Shown piece by piece: positions 44,152 to 55,359 of a stretch of DNA of 64,000 nt. The first letter of the stretch is position 1, and each line of letters starts with the position of its first letter. The notes beneath the pieces were generated by a model. It saw nothing but the letters and a program-made list of their open reading frames with translations, made no database searches and was not told the origin of the DNA. The stretch is from an uncultured Pelagibacteraceae bacterium (GTDB taxonomy: Bacteria > Pseudomonadota > Alphaproteobacteria > Pelagibacterales > Pelagibacteraceae), in the NCBI GenBank assembly GCA_902630915.1, contig CACOWD010000001.1, positions 14,464-78,463 of the forward strand, read 5' to 3'. A program made the translations under genes and the position numbers.

Positions 44152-45026
44152 GCAAACTTAAAATCTTTTGCTTTGGTTTTGGCCAAGTCGCAGAAAATTT
44201 CATTAATAAGTTAATTAATGAAAAAAAAGATTTTGAATTAAGTGTTACTTCTAGACAGGAAACTCATCAGATAGAGTTTAATAATATTAAAATAAATTCA
44301 TACCAATTTACTGAAGACAAGTATGATAACTCTATAAAAAAAAAAATAGAGGAAGCAGATTACATTTTAGTTTCTATTCCGCCTATTGATGGTAGAGATA
44401 TTGTAACAAATTACGTTGATAAAAATTTTAAAAAAATAATAAATTGTAAATGGATTACATATTTATCAGCAACTAGTGTGTACGGGGATCATAAAGGTGA
44501 TTGGGTTAATGAAGATAGCGCTACTCACCCTACCTCAGATAATGGAATAAGTAGATTAGAAGCAGAAAAAAACTGGATAAGATTATCGAATAAAAAAAAT
44601 TATCCGCTTCAAATTTTTAGATTAGCCGGGATATATTCAAATGAGTTTAATATTTTGAAAAGACTAAAAACTGGCAAAGTACAAATTGTAGATAAAAAAA
44701 ATCACTTTTTTTCAAGAATTCACGTTGAGGATATAGCCAACGTTTTATTTAAGTCACTTGATAATTTTAAAAATAATGAAATTTATAATATTTGTGATGA
44801 TAAACCTGCCTCGCAAATTGAAGTGGCAGCATACGGGGCAAAATTACTAAAACTAGAGAAACCTAATTCAGTTAAACTCGAGGAAGTTGAAAGCGAAATG
44901 TTAAGAAATTTTTATAAAGACTCAAAAAAAGTAGATAATAAAAAGATGAAAGAATTTTTTAATCACAAATTGAAGTACCCAACTTATGTTGAAGGACTAA
45001 ATTATATTTTTAACAACTCTTTTTAA
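44148..45026 (+). CDS. YeeZ-like atypical SDR (NAD(P)-binding) protein
   Basis: The 292-residue protein has a Rossmann N-terminus, FCFGFGQVAENFIN, and an atypical-SDR body with YLSATSVYGDHKGDWVNEDS near residue 105 and RLAGIYS near 160, as in the YeeZ/SDR family related to nucleotide-sugar epimerases. The YxxxK motif is not evident (the region reads RLEAEKNW). Function is not established for this family. It is translationally coupled to gltB, and converges with the hydrolase gene, overlapping by 30 bp. Confidence 0.75.
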   Translation: MSKLKIFCFGFGQVAENFINKLINEKKDFELSVTSRQETHQIEFNNIKINSYQFTEDKYDNSIKKKIEEADYILVSIPPIDGRDIVTNYVDKNFKKIINCKWITYLSATSVYGDHKGDWVNEDSATHPTSDNGISRLEAEKNWIRLSNKKNYPLQIFRLAGIYSNEFNILKRLKTGKVQIVDKKNHFFSRIHVEDIANVLFKSLDNFKNNEIYNICDDKPASQIEVAAYGAKLLKLEKPNSVKLEEVESEMLRNFYKDSKKVDNKKMKEFFNHKLKYPTYVEGLNYIFNNSF

Positions 45027-45752
45027 TTCTTTAATTATTTTTTTTAAGGGAACTTGATTTGATAAACTATGGTCCCCGTTCTTAATTACCACTAACTTCT
45101 TTCGTGCATTTGGAAACACCGAAAGAACTTTTCTTGAAAAGGATACCGGCACAACTTCATCTTTACTGCCATGAACCATTGTTACATTAATTCTAGATCT
45201 TATTTTTTTAGATAAGATCTTATTTTTTCTTCCATCTTTAATCAGCTGAAATGTAATAGGATATTCATATTGACCATTTTTAATAAGACTCAATCCTTTA
45301 GTAATAATTTCATTTTTAATTTTTTTTGGGAATTTTTTCCACATTAATCTTTCAAGAAATTCAGGAGCTGAACCTATACCAACAAAACCTGAAATTTGAT
45401 TTTTAAAATATTTAAATTGATTTAAAGAAATCCATGCACCCATGCTAGAACCAACAAGTATAAATTTATTTTTTTTAACAATTTTTTTTATTGAATTCTT
45501 AGCATCGTTAGACCATTTGGAAATATTTCCCTCTGTAAATTTACCCGATGACTTACCGTGTCCTGAATACTCAATAGCTAAAAAACCTAATTTATTTTTT
45601 ACAGCATATTTTTTAAAGGCTTGAGGTTTTTCTCCATCAATATCGGACATAAAACCAGGGAGAAAAACAATATAGAGATTTTTTTTATAATAATTGTCTA
45701 TAAATCTAAGTTTTTTTGTCTTTGAAATTTTTAAGTATTTGAATTTTTTCAT
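44997..45752 (-). CDS. Alpha/beta hydrolase (ABHD10-like)
   Basis: I use ATG at 45752, giving MKKFKYLKISKTKKLRF and 251 residues; the longer frame would cover the divergent GT4 start. The oxyanion region is FLPGFMSDIDGEKP near 30, the nucleophile elbow GSSMG puts Ser at 103, the acid is in HGSKDEVVP near 200 and the His in NGDHSLS near 232. The closest type is the ABHD10-like serine hydrolases common in alphaproteobacteria. The substrate is unknown. Confidence 0.82.
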   Translation of the reverse strand: MKKFKYLKISKTKKLRFIDNYYKKNLYIVFLPGFMSDIDGEKPQAFKKYAVKNKLGFLAIEYSGHGKSSGKFTEGNISKWSNDAKNSIKKIVKKNKFILVGSSMGAWISLNQFKYFKNQISGFVGIGSAPEFLERLMWKKFPKKIKNEIITKGLSLIKNGQYEYPITFQLIKDGRKNKILSKKIRSRINVTMVHGSKDEVVPVSFSRKVLSVFPNARKKLVVIKNGDHSLSNQVPLKKIIKELKRVVKNII

Positions 45753-45788
45753 ATAAGAATATTTTAGTGCTATTATATAACAAATAAC

Positions 45789-46946
45789 ATGACTACTAAA
45801 ATAAACGTTTTGCAAGTAATCCCAAAACTTGGCTATGGTGGGGCAGAAACAGGCTGTTATGATTTGGCACATTATTTAGCAGAACAAGAATGCGGTTCAT
45901 TTATAGCTACTTCGGGAGGAGATTTATTAAAATTTGTAAGAAAAAATAAAGTAGGTATTTTTAAAATTCCAGTACACTCAAAGAATCCACTATTAATTTT
46001 TATTAATTCAATAATTATTACATTTTTAATTTTAATTAAAAAAATTAACATTGTCCATGCTAGAAGTAGAGCTCCTGCATGGTCATGTTATTTTGCTTGT
46101 CTTTTTACAAATACAATTTTTGTCACAACTTTTCATGGAACATATAATTTTAAAGGTAAACTTAAAAAGTTTTATAATAGTGTGATGCTGAAATCAAAAT
46201 TAACTATTGCAGGATCTAATTTCATATTTAGTCACATAAATGAAAATTATAATGAGTACTTAAACAAGAAAAAAAAGCTTAGAGTTATATTTAGAGGTAT
46301 CAATGTTGATTATTTTAATCAAAAAAATATTTCAATATTGAAACAAGAAAAATTGAAAAAAGAGTGGGGTTTAGAGCCAAATAAATTTAATATTTTAATG
46401 CCAGGAAGATTAACATACTGGAAAGGTCAAGAAAAATTTATTGAAGCATTAAATATTTTGGCTGAAGATTATAATATCACTAATTTTCAAGCGATTTTAC
46501 TTGGTTCAGATCAAGGTAGAAAAGTGTATTCTAAAAAACTATACAGTTTGGTTGAGAGATATAGTCTGACTAAAAAAATCAAATTTATTAATCATTGTAA
46601 AGAAATGCCTTTGGCCTATTCGTTGGCAGATGTAGTTATTTCAGCATCAATTGAGCCAGAAGCATTTGGACGAGTAGCTGTGGAGTCTCAATCAATGTGT
46701 AAACCAATTATTGCAAGTAATATCGGTGGATCTAAAGAAACAATTTTGAATAAAAAATCTGGATTTTTATATAAACATGATGATCCGAGGGAACTTGCTA
46801 AATGTATAAATACTGTTATTCAATTGGGTCAAGAAGAGTTGAAATTAATGGGAAACGAGGGTAGAAAAAACATAACAAAAAAATTTGATGTTGAAGTAAT
46901 GTGTGACTCAAACTTAAGAGAATATAGAAAATTATTAAAAAATTAA
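45789..46946 (+). CDS. Family 4 glycosyltransferase (GT-B)
   Basis: The 385-residue protein has two Rossmann-like halves. The N-terminal one has VIPKLGYGGAETGCYDLAHY, the C-terminal one MPGRLTYWKGQEKFIEAL and the donor-binding E-x7-E motif EPEAFGRVAVES near residue 297. It transfers an activated sugar, probably for lipopolysaccharide. The last base overlaps the thrS start, so it is coupled to the translation run without functional relation. Confidence 0.9.
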   Translation: MTTKINVLQVIPKLGYGGAETGCYDLAHYLAEQECGSFIATSGGDLLKFVRKNKVGIFKIPVHSKNPLLIFINSIIITFLILIKKINIVHARSRAPAWSCYFACLFTNTIFVTTFHGTYNFKGKLKKFYNSVMLKSKLTIAGSNFIFSHINENYNEYLNKKKKLRVIFRGINVDYFNQKNISILKQEKLKKEWGLEPNKFNILMPGRLTYWKGQEKFIEALNILAEDYNITNFQAILLGSDQGRKVYSKKLYSLVERYSLTKKIKFINHCKEMPLAYSLADVVISASIEPEAFGRVAVESQSMCKPIIASNIGGSKETILNKKSGFLYKHDDPRELAKCINTVIQLGQEELKLMGNEGRKNITKKFDVEVMCDSNLREYRKLLKN

Positions 46947-48865
46947 TGCCTCAAATTCAATTATTAGACGGAAAAAAAATCTCCTTTGTAAAATCAATTA
47001 CTGGTTTTGAACTATCAAAGAAAATTGGTAAATCTTTAGAAAAGTTAGCTCTAATTATGGAAGTGGATGGGGAATTAAAAGATTTAAGCCATCAAATTAC
47101 AAAAGACTCAAAAGTAAGAATAATTACACCAAAGGATAAAGAAGGCTTAGAGGTGATTAGACATGACGCTGCACATATAATGGCAATGGCCGTTCAAGAA
47201 TTATTTCCGGGAACTCAAGTTACTATTGGCCCTGTTATTGAAAATGGATTTTATTATGATTTTGCTAGAAAAGAACCTTTTACAAACGATGACTTAAAAA
47301 AGATTGAAAAAAGAATGTCTGAAATAATTGATCGAGATGTGAAAACCAAGAGAGAAATTTGGAAAAGAGATACAGCTATAGAACATTTTTTAAAAATTGG
47401 TGAAAAATATAAAGCAGAAATCATTGAAAGCATTCCCAAAAATGAGGAGTTATCTGTATATCATCATGGTGATACTTGGCATGATTTATGTAGAGGTCCA
47501 CATTTAGCCTCTTCAGGCAAAATTGGCAAAGCCTTTAAACTAACAAAAGTATCAGGTGCATACTGGAGAGGAGATTCTAATAATGAAATGTTACAAAGAA
47601 TCTATGGAACATGTTGGAGTTCGAAAAAAGATTTAGATGACTATTTACATCGTTTAGAAGAGGCTGAAAAAAGAGATCATCGAAAACTTGGAAGAGAAAT
47701 GGATCTATTTCATTTTAGAGAAGAAAGTCCTGGCTCAGTCTTTTGGCACGAAAAAGGCTGGTTGTTATTTCAAAGACTAGTAGAGTATATGAGAATGAAG
47801 CAGAGATTAGCTGGGTATAAAGAAATTAATACTCCTGAGCTTTTAGATAAAACTTTGTGGGAAAAGTCAGGTCATTGGGAAAAGTTTGGCGAACATATGT
47901 TTACCTCTGAAACGCCTGATGAAAAAACTTTTGCGGTTAAACCAATGAATTGTCCTGGTTGCGTTCAAGTATTCAATCAAGGGTTAAAAAGCTACAGGGA
48001 TTTACCGCTTAAGCTCTCAGAATTTGGAAAAGTTCATAGATATGAACCATCTGGAGCATTGCATGGTTTATTAAGAGTAAGAGCTTTTACCCAAGATGAT
48101 GCTCACATTTTTTGCACTGAAGATCAAATTACAGAAGAATCTTTATCGGTTACGAATTTAATTTTAGAAATTTATAAAGATTTGGGATTTGAAGATGTAA
48201 TTTTAAAATATTCTGATAGACCAGAAAAAAGAGTGGGAGAGGACAGTGTTTGGGACAAATCTGAATCTGCATTGATAACTGCAATTAAAAAAACTAAACT
48301 TAAATACACAATAAACAAAGGTGAAGGTGCTTTTTATGGACCAAAAATTGAATTCGTTTTGAGAGATGCGATTGGCAGAGATTGGCAATGTGGGACTCTT
48401 CAAGTAGATCTAAATTTACCAAAAAGATTAGGAGCGTCATACGTAGCCAAAGATGGGACAAAAAAAGTACCAGTAATGTTACATAGAGCTTTATTTGGTT
48501 CTTTAGAAAGATTTATAGGAATATTAATTGAAAACTATGCTGGCAAATTACCTTTTTGGTTATCTCCAGCACAAGCAGTAGTATGTCCAATTGCAGAAGA
48601 GAGCAATAATTATGTTAAAAAGTTATTTGAAGATTTGTTTAAAGAAGGTATAAAATGTGAAATGGATTTAAGAAATGAAAAAATAAATTACAAAGTGAGA
48701 GAACATTCTCTTGCAAAAATTCCATATATTGCGGTGTGTGGAAAAAAAGAAGTTTCTGAAAATACTGTTACAGTCAGACAACTAGGCTCAGAAAAACAAC
48801 AAGTGATGAAGAGAGAAGAATTTATAAAAAATATGCTAGATCTAAATAAGTTGCCTTTAAACTAA
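46946..48865 (+). CDS. thrS: Threonyl-tRNA synthetase
   Basis: The 639-residue protein has the full ThrRS order: TGS domain (1-60), editing domain with HDAAHIMAMAVQELFPG and GDTWHDLCRGPH, class II catalytic core (about 240-530) with VKPMNCPGCVQVF and the zinc ligands Cys, His and His, then the anticodon-binding domain. It charges tRNA-Thr. The ATG overlaps the GT4 stop by one base. The infC gene follows with no spacer. Confidence 0.97.
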   Translation: MPQIQLLDGKKISFVKSITGFELSKKIGKSLEKLALIMEVDGELKDLSHQITKDSKVRIITPKDKEGLEVIRHDAAHIMAMAVQELFPGTQVTIGPVIENGFYYDFARKEPFTNDDLKKIEKRMSEIIDRDVKTKREIWKRDTAIEHFLKIGEKYKAEIIESIPKNEELSVYHHGDTWHDLCRGPHLASSGKIGKAFKLTKVSGAYWRGDSNNEMLQRIYGTCWSSKKDLDDYLHRLEEAEKRDHRKLGREMDLFHFREESPGSVFWHEKGWLLFQRLVEYMRMKQRLAGYKEINTPELLDKTLWEKSGHWEKFGEHMFTSETPDEKTFAVKPMNCPGCVQVFNQGLKSYRDLPLKLSEFGKVHRYEPSGALHGLLRVRAFTQDDAHIFCTEDQITEESLSVTNLILEIYKDLGFEDVILKYSDRPEKRVGEDSVWDKSESALITAIKKTKLKYTINKGEGAFYGPKIEFVLRDAIGRDWQCGTLQVDLNLPKRLGASYVAKDGTKKVPVMLHRALFGSLERFIGILIENYAGKLPFWLSPAQAVVCPIAEESNNYVKKLFEDLFKEGIKCEMDLRNEKINYKVREHSLAKIPYIAVCGKKEVSENTVTVRQLGSEKQQVMKREEFIKNMLDLNKLPLN

Positions 48866-49411
48866 GTGTCAAACTCTAAGCCAAATTATTTTCAAAGAAG
48901 AACAAAGCCTCAAGGTCCGAGAGCAAACGAACGTATAAGAGCTTTAGATGTCCAGGTCATTGGTAGTGACGGAGCAAATATAGGAGTTATTCCATTAAAA
49001 AAAGCTATAGAGTTAGCTAAGCAAGAGGAATTAGATTTAATCGAGATATCACCAAATACAAATCCTCCAGTTTGTAAAATTATGGATATGGGTAAGTATA
49101 AATATGATTTACAAAAAAAAGCTAATCAAGCTAAGAAAAAACAAAAAACTGTTTCTTTAAAAGAAATTAAATTAAGACCAGGAACAGAAACTCACGACTA
49201 TAATTTTAAAATTAAAAATGCAAAGAAATTTATTAGCAAAGGAGATAAAGTAAAATTTACTGTAAAGTTCAAAGGTCGTGAGATGCAACATACTCAATTA
49301 GGTAAGGAACTGATGAATAAAATTATAGATGAAACTAAAGATATAGCTAAAGTCGAAAGCCATCCTAAATTCGAGGGCAAACAAATGGTTATGATCATTC
49401 AACCCATTTAA
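48866..49411 (+). CDS. infC: Translation initiation factor IF-3
   Basis: The 181-residue protein contains ANERIRALDVQVIG, DLIEISPNTNPPVCKIMD and the C-terminal KFKGREMQHTQLG, as in IF-3. I place the start at GTG 48866, directly after the thrS stop; no ATG gives a better N-terminus. Rare start codons are characteristic of infC autoregulation in E. coli (AUU there); here GTG is used. It keeps the small ribosomal subunit free and checks start codons. Confidence 0.95.
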   Translation: MSNSKPNYFQRRTKPQGPRANERIRALDVQVIGSDGANIGVIPLKKAIELAKQEELDLIEISPNTNPPVCKIMDMGKYKYDLQKKANQAKKKQKTVSLKEIKLRPGTETHDYNFKIKNAKKFISKGDKVKFTVKFKGREMQHTQLGKELMNKIIDETKDIAKVESHPKFEGKQMVMIIQPI

Positions 49412-49429
49412 ATCAATAATATTAGCGAC

Positions 49430-49458
49430 TTGCTATGACAGGATATTGATTATATAAG
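49430..49458 (+). promoter_or_regulatory. Possible internal promoter before rpmI
   Basis: TTGCTA (49430-49435) and TATAAG (49453-49458) are 17 bp apart in the only spacer (59 bp) between infC and rpmI. The start site would be just before the ATG at 49471, so the leader would be very short. Support is weak. Confidence 0.3.
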
Positions 49459-49470
49459 ACCGAAATATTT

Positions 49471-49677
49471 ATGCCAAAACTTAAAACAAAAAGCTCAGCC
49501 AAAAAAAGATTTAGATTTACAGCTACCGGTAAGATTAAAATGCCACAAGCTGGGAAAAGACACGGTATGATAAAGAGATCAAATTCTCAAATTCGAAAGC
49601 AAAGAGGCACTACGATAATGACAAAACAGGACACAAAAATTGTTAAATCGTATATGCCATATAATTTAAGGGGATAA
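49471..49677 (+). CDS. rpmI: 50S ribosomal protein L35
   Basis: The 68-residue basic protein starts [15 protein letters not shown] and has [15 protein letters not shown], the L35 signature. It is followed by rplT after one base, in the conserved infC-rpmI-rplT order. Confidence 0.97.
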   Translation: MPKLKTKSSAKKRFRFTATGKIKMPQAGKRHGMIKRSNSQIRKQRGTTIMTKQDTKIVKSYMPYNLRG

Positions 49678-49678
49678 T

Positions 49679-50035
49679 ATGGCTAGAACAAAACGTGGAG
49701 TTATAAGTAGAGCAAAACATAAAAAAGTTTTAAAATTTGTAAAAGGTCAATTCGGAAGACGTAAAAATACTATCAGAATAGCTCGTCAAGCTATGGAAAA
49801 AGCAATGCAATACGCTTATCGTGATAGGAAAGCAAAAAAAAGAGAGTTTAGATCTTTGTGGATACAAAGAATCAATGCCGGAGTGAGAGCTGAAGGATTG
49901 ACTTATGCAAAATTTATCAATGGTTTAGCTAAATCTAAAATTAAATTAGATAGAAAAGTTTTAGCAGAACTAGCTTACAATAATCCAGAAGTCTTTAAAT
50001 CAGTAGTAAAAAAGGTTCAATCCTCCCTTGGATAA
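49679..50035 (+). CDS. rplT: 50S ribosomal protein L20
   Basis: The 118-residue protein starts [19 protein letters not shown] and has [13 protein letters not shown], the L20 pattern. L20 binds 23S rRNA early in assembly and, in E. coli, represses its own operon by binding the leader message; the short leader here leaves that open. pheS follows after 49 bp. Confidence 0.97.
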   Translation: MARTKRGVISRAKHKKVLKFVKGQFGRRKNTIRIARQAMEKAMQYAYRDRKAKKREFRSLWIQRINAGVRAEGLTYAKFINGLAKSKIKLDRKVLAELAYNNPEVFKSVVKKVQSSLG

Positions 50036-50084
50036 AAGGGTCTTTGATTTAACGCAAACTTTAATATAAAAAATCAATTACCCG

Positions 50085-51152
50085 ATGAGTGATTTAGATA
50101 AAATAAATTCTATTTTTAACGCAAAAATTGATTCTGTTAAAAATAAGGAAGATCTACAAAATTTAAAAACAGAATTTTTTGGAAAAAATGGGCAAATCAC
50201 ACAGCAATTCAAAACACTAGGCACGCTGGAACCTGACAAGAGAAAAGATTTTGCTTCAAATTTAAATAAAATTAAAGATGATTTATCTAATCAGATAGAA
50301 GAGAAAAGATTTGAAATAGAGAATGCAGAAATTAGTGATAAATTAAAAAATGAAAAAGTTGATGTAACTTTACCGATCCGACCATATCAGCAAGGAAAAA
50401 TTCATCCAGTATCTCAAGTCATAGATGAAATTTCCTCTATTTTTTCTGAAATTGGTTTTACTGTTGCAGAAGGCCCGGATGTTGAAACTGAGTATAATAA
50501 TTTTACAGCATTAAATACACCAGAGGATCATCCAGCCAGGGATATGCATGACACATTTTATTTAGAAAAAAATAAAAAACTTCTTTTGAGAACACATACT
50601 TCTCCAGTCCAAATTAGAGCAATGCTTGATGGAAAACCACCATTTAAAATAATTGTTCCTGGAAGAACTTATAGATGTGATAGTGATCAAACTCATGCTC
50701 CAATGTTTCATCAATTAGAAGGTCTTCACATTGATAAAAATATTACTATGGGTCATCTTAAGGGATGCTTAGATTATTTTATTAAAGAATTTTTTGAAGT
50801 CAAAAATGTTAATATGAGATTCAGACCTAGTCATTTCCCATTCACAGAACCATCTGCTGAAGTAGACATTGGATATAGAATTGAGAATAAAAAAATTGTA
50901 ATTGGTGAAGGCAATAAGTGGTTAGAAATATTAGGTTGCGGAATGGTTCATCCCAATGTTCTAAAAAATGCTAAAGTTGATCCAAAAAAATATCAAGGAT
51001 TTGCATTTGGGATGGGCATTGATCGTTTGGCCATGTTAAAATATGGAATTAACGATTTGAGAGCTTTTTTTGAAACAGATTATAGATGGTTAAATCATTT
51101 TGGTTTTGACCCTTTAGATGTGCCAACAAATTATAGAGGATTAAGCAAATGA
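50085..51152 (+). CDS. pheS: Phenylalanyl-tRNA synthetase alpha subunit
   Basis: The 355-residue protein has the N-terminal coiled coil (about 1-95), then the class II catalytic core with [52 protein letters not shown] and [18 protein letters not shown]. It forms the alpha2-beta2 enzyme with the product of the next gene, which it overlaps by 4 bp. Confidence 0.97.
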   Translation: MSDLDKINSIFNAKIDSVKNKEDLQNLKTEFFGKNGQITQQFKTLGTLEPDKRKDFASNLNKIKDDLSNQIEEKRFEIENAEISDKLKNEKVDVTLPIRPYQQGKIHPVSQVIDEISSIFSEIGFTVAEGPDVETEYNNFTALNTPEDHPARDMHDTFYLEKNKKLLLRTHTSPVQIRAMLDGKPPFKIIVPGRTYRCDSDQTHAPMFHQLEGLHIDKNITMGHLKGCLDYFIKEFFEVKNVNMRFRPSHFPFTEPSAEVDIGYRIENKKIVIGEGNKWLEILGCGMVHPNVLKNAKVDPKKYQGFAFGMGIDRLAMLKYGINDLRAFFETDYRWLNHFGFDPLDVPTNYRGLSK

Positions 51153-53551
51153 TTATTTCACTTCCATGGTTAAAAGAGCATTTAAAAACTAATGCAAATG
51201 AAAACGAAATTATAAACAAACTCACCAATATCGGTTTAGAGGTTGAAAGTGTAAAAGAAAACTTTGGAGAGCTAAGTAAATTTAAAATAGCTAAAATTAT
51301 TAAAGCTGAGAAACATCCTAATGCAGATAAATTGAAAGTGTGCGATGTAAACATTGGCGGAAAAGAAACTTTAAAAGTTGTATGTGGAGCACTTAATGCT
51401 AGAGATGGTCTCGTAACTATTTACGCTCCACCAGGGGCTATAATACCCAAAACAAAGTTCCAATTAAAAATTGCCAAAATAAGAGGTGTCGAGTCTCGTG
51501 GTATGTTGTGTTCTGAGAGCGAACTAAATTTATCAGATGAGAGCGATGGAATAATAGAATTAGATGATAAGGAAAAAGAAGTAGGAAAAAGTTACTTTAA
51601 AAGTAAATCAGAAAAAGCAATCAATATTGCAATTACACCAAATAGACCAGACTGTTTAGGTATAAGAGGTATTGCAAGAGATTTGTCCTCTACTGGAATA
51701 GGTAAATTAATAATTTCAAAAAGAAAAAAGATAAAACATAGATCCAAGCATCAAGTTAAGATCTCGATTACTAAAGATAAGCATCAAGGGTGTCTCACGT
51801 TTGGAAGTTGTTATATTAAAAATATAGTTAACAAAGAGAGTCCAGAATGGTTAAAAAACAAACTTCATGTTCTTGGCTTAAAACCAATCTCTGCTGTTGT
51901 TGATATCACTAATTATGTGATGTTTGATTTGAACCGTCCATTGCATGCTTATGATGCAGATAAAATTGACAGAGAGATAATTGTAAGAGACTCAAAAGAA
52001 GGTGAAGAGTTTGAAGCATTAGATAATAAGAAATATAAACTTAAAAAAGGCATGTGTGTTATTACCGATAAGTCTGGTGTTTTGGGCCTTGGTGGAATTA
52101 TTGGAGGAACAAAAACTTCGACAGAATTTGATACCAAAAATATTTTACTTGAATCTGCATATTTTTTACCAACCTCCATTAGAAAAACATCACGAGAATT
52201 AGCAATTAATACTGATGCAAAATACAGATTTGAAAGGGGTATCGACCCCAACTCTGTTTCAGAGGGCCTACAAGTTGCTACCGATTTAATATTGAAGATA
52301 TGTGGAGGGGAAGCTAGTAAATTTACAATTACCGGAAAAAATTCTCAAAAAAGTAAAATTATAAATTTTGATATTGATAATTTTGAAAATTTAATTGGTA
52401 TACCAATGTCTCTTAATGAGGCACAAAAAATTCTGATTTCATTAGGTTTCATTTGCAAAAAAGGAAAAAAAGATCTTAAGGTAGAAATTCCCTCATGGAG
52501 ACCAGATATTAATCAAGATGTGGACATAATTGAGGAACTTATTAGAATAAAAGGTTTCAAAAATATAAAACTAGTCGCCCCTGAGAGAATTAGAGTAAGT
52601 GAAACTTTAAATTTCAAACAAAAGCTATTTCATTTGTCACAAAGATCTCTTGCATCAAAAGGATTTCTTGAGTCGGTTACCTGGTCATTTACTGACTCTA
52701 AAATTGATAGAGAATTTTCAAAAGGTGAAAAGGAAATTCCAATTTTTAATCCTATTTCCTCTGACCTTGATGTTTTGAGAAGGTCAATCTTTTCAAATCT
52801 TTCACTTTACCTGAAAAAAAACCAAGATAGAGGTTATGAAGATGTATCTCTATTTGAAATAGGACCAGTATTTTTCGGAAAAAATCCTGGAGAACAACAA
52901 ATTGTAGTTGGCGCTTTAAAGTCAGGGAAAGTAAATAGAAAAAGCTGGATTGAAAAGGAGAGAAATATAGATGTGTTTGATATAAAAAGTGATGTAGTCA
53001 AAACTTTAATTGAACTTGGACTATCTAAGAAAGATCTTTTCATAAGTGATAATACGAAACAGTGTTACCATCCAGGAAGATCTGGCTCTATAAATTTGAA
53101 ATCAGAAAAAGGACCTCACCTTGCTTACTTTGGAGAATTACATCCTGCCATAATAAAAAAATTAGATTTTAAAGAACCAAATATTTATGGATTAGAAATT
53201 TTTTTAAAGAATATACCCGAACCCAATAAAAAGATAAGACTAATCAAAAGAAGCTTTCAATCTTCAGATTTTCAAAAATCTCAAAGAGATTTTGCCTTTG
53301 TAATTGATAAAATTTTTAAAATTGGGTTGTTAGAAAAGATTATTAAAGAAATAGATGAATCGCTTATTCAAGAAGTAACAACTTTTGATGTTTACGAGGG
53401 TGAAAATATTCCGAGAGATAAAAAATCAGTTGCAATTAATGTTACTTTACAGTCTCTAAATAAAACTTTGAGTGAAAAAGATATAGATCAGATTAGTAAA
53501 AAAATTATTGATGTAGTTAAAGAAAAAACAGGCGCTACAATTAGGTCCTAA
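51149..53551 (+). CDS. pheT: Phenylalanyl-tRNA synthetase beta subunit
   Basis: The 800-residue protein has the tRNA-binding (EMAP-like) domain near 38-150 ([19 protein letters not shown]), B3/B4 editing region ([16 protein letters not shown]), B5 domain, the inactive synthetase-like core and a C-terminal ferredoxin-fold anticodon-binding domain (RDFAFVIDK onward). It pairs with pheS. The last base overlaps lepA. Confidence 0.97.
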   Translation: MIISLPWLKEHLKTNANENEIINKLTNIGLEVESVKENFGELSKFKIAKIIKAEKHPNADKLKVCDVNIGGKETLKVVCGALNARDGLVTIYAPPGAIIPKTKFQLKIAKIRGVESRGMLCSESELNLSDESDGIIELDDKEKEVGKSYFKSKSEKAINIAITPNRPDCLGIRGIARDLSSTGIGKLIISKRKKIKHRSKHQVKISITKDKHQGCLTFGSCYIKNIVNKESPEWLKNKLHVLGLKPISAVVDITNYVMFDLNRPLHAYDADKIDREIIVRDSKEGEEFEALDNKKYKLKKGMCVITDKSGVLGLGGIIGGTKTSTEFDTKNILLESAYFLPTSIRKTSRELAINTDAKYRFERGIDPNSVSEGLQVATDLILKICGGEASKFTITGKNSQKSKIINFDIDNFENLIGIPMSLNEAQKILISLGFICKKGKKDLKVEIPSWRPDINQDVDIIEELIRIKGFKNIKLVAPERIRVSETLNFKQKLFHLSQRSLASKGFLESVTWSFTDSKIDREFSKGEKEIPIFNPISSDLDVLRRSIFSNLSLYLKKNQDRGYEDVSLFEIGPVFFGKNPGEQQIVVGALKSGKVNRKSWIEKERNIDVFDIKSDVVKTLIELGLSKKDLFISDNTKQCYHPGRSGSINLKSEKGPHLAYFGELHPAIIKKLDFKEPNIYGLEIFLKNIPEPNKKIRLIKRSFQSSDFQKSQRDFAFVIDKIFKIGLLEKIIKEIDESLIQEVTTFDVYEGENIPRDKKSVAINVTLQSLNKTLSEKDIDQISKKIIDVVKEKTGATIRS

Positions 53552-55359
53552 TGTCAGAAATAAAAAGAATACGTAATTTTTCTATAATTGCGCATATTGA
53601 TCACGGTAAATCTACTATAGCAGATAGAATAATCCATAAGTGTGGAGGTTTGACAGACAGAGAAATGAAACAACAAGTTTTAGACTCAATGGATATAGAA
53701 AGAGAGCGAGGAATTACAATAAAGGCTCAAACAGTAAAACTTGATTATAAAAGTAAAGACGGCCAAAGTTACAAACTTAATATAATCGACACACCTGGAC
53801 ATGTTGATTTTGGATATGAAGTAAGCAGATCACTATCTGCATGCGAAGGCTCGCTTTTAATAGTTGATAGTACCCAAGGGGTAGAAGCTCAAACTTTAGC
53901 CAACGTTTACCAAGCTCTTGAGATAAATCATGAGGTAATACCTGTATTGAACAAAATTGATTTACCTGCTTCAGACATAGAAAAAACAAAAAAAGAAATA
54001 GAAGACGTAGTTGGAATTGAAACTACAAATGCGATTTCTTGCTCAGGAAAAACTGGCGAAGGAATTGATGATATTTTAGAGGCAATAATAAATAAGTTAC
54101 CCCCGCCAAAGGGTATTTCTAACGAAAAACTTAAATGTTTATTAGTTGACAGTTGGTATGACAGCTATCTGGGAGTAGTTATTTTAGTTCGCGTAATTAA
54201 CGGTAAATTAAAAAAGGGCATGAAGATAAAATTAATGTCTAATAATCAAGAGCATCTATTAGAAAAAGTAGGAGTTTTTACTCCTAAACCGACCGATATA
54301 GACGAACTTAACTCAGGAGAAATTGGATTTATAATTACTGGCATAAAATCTCTGTCAGAAACAAAAGTTGGCGACACAATATGCGATGCTAACGATCCAA
54401 TTAATGATCCTCTACCTGGATTCAAGCCAAGTAAGCCAGTTGTATTTTGTGGTTTGTTTCCAGTCGATAGCTCAGAATACCAAAAATTAAAAGATGGATT
54501 AGCTAAACTTAAACTAAATGATGCGAGTTTTTCATATGAACCCGAGTCTTCAAGTGCTTTAGGTCTTGGGTTTAGATGTGGTTTTTTAGGTCTTTTACAT
54601 CTTGAGATAATAACAGAAAGGCTTGAGAGAGAATTTGATGTAAGCTTAATTACAACTACTCCAGGGGTTATTTATAAAGTTCATACGATTACAAGTAAAA
54701 TTTTGGATTTACAAAATCCTACAAACATGCCTGATCCTTCTCAGATTGAAAAAATTGAGGAGCCTTGGATTAAATCCACGATTATAACCCCAGATGAATA
54801 CTTAGGTTCAATCATAAAGATTTGCCAAGATAAAAGAGGGGTTCAGACAAATCTATCTTACTCTGGAAACAGAGCAGTATTATCATATGATTTACCACTT
54901 AATGAGGTGGTATTTGATTTTAACGATAGATTAAAATCTGTTTCGAGTGGTTATGCAAGCTTTGATTATGAAATCTCTGGTTATAGAGAAGGCGATCTAG
55001 TTAAGTTAGGGATTCTAGTAAACTCAGAGCCTGTGGATGCTTTAGCGATGATTATTCATAAAGACTTTGCTCAAAAAACTGGGAGACAAGTCTGTGAAAA
55101 ATTAAAACATTTAATCCCAAGACATAATTTTATGATACCAGTACAGGCCGCTATTGGTGGAAAAATAGTTGCAAGGGAGTCTATTAAAGGATTTAAAAAA
55201 GATGTCCTCACAAAAATTCATGGAGGTGGAGCAACTGACAGAAAAAGAAAACTTTTAGAGAAACAAAAAAAAGGTAAAGCTAGATCAAAACAGTTTGGAA
55301 AAGTTGAGATCCCACAAGAAGCATTCATTGGAGTTTTAAAAATTAATAAAGAGTCTTAA
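53551..55359 (+). CDS. lepA: Elongation factor 4 (LepA)
   Basis: The 602-residue protein has a GTPase domain with [14 protein letters not shown], switch [14 protein letters not shown] and NKIDLP, then EF-G-like domains and the LepA-specific C-terminal region ending [15 protein letters not shown]. It remodels elongating or stalled ribosomes. Both ends overlap neighbours by one base, so it is translationally linked to pheT and the following glycosyltransferase. Confidence 0.97.
   Translation: MSEIKRIRNFSIIAHIDHGKSTIADRIIHKCGGLTDREMKQQVLDSMDIERERGITIKAQTVKLDYKSKDGQSYKLNIIDTPGHVDFGYEVSRSLSACEGSLLIVDSTQGVEAQTLANVYQALEINHEVIPVLNKIDLPASDIEKTKKEIEDVVGIETTNAISCSGKTGEGIDDILEAIINKLPPPKGISNEKLKCLLVDSWYDSYLGVVILVRVINGKLKKGMKIKLMSNNQEHLLEKVGVFTPKPTDIDELNSGEIGFIITGIKSLSETKVGDTICDANDPINDPLPGFKPSKPVVFCGLFPVDSSEYQKLKDGLAKLKLNDASFSYEPESSSALGLGFRCGFLGLLHLEIITERLEREFDVSLITTTPGVIYKVHTITSKILDLQNPTNMPDPSQIEKIEEPWIKSTIITPDEYLGSIIKICQDKRGVQTNLSYSGNRAVLSYDLPLNEVVFDFNDRLKSVSSGYASFDYEISGYREGDLVKLGILVNSEPVDALAMIIHKDFAQKTGRQVCEKLKHLIPRHNFMIPVQAAIGGKIVARESIKGFKKDVLTKIHGGGATDRKRKLLEKQKKGKARSKQFGKVEIPQEAFIGVLKINKES

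Noticed and set aside
45190..45235. Near-direct repeat of AGATCTTATTTTTT inside the hydrolase gene
   Set aside because: It encodes in-frame basic residues in an AT-rich stretch; likely slippage or chance rather than an element.
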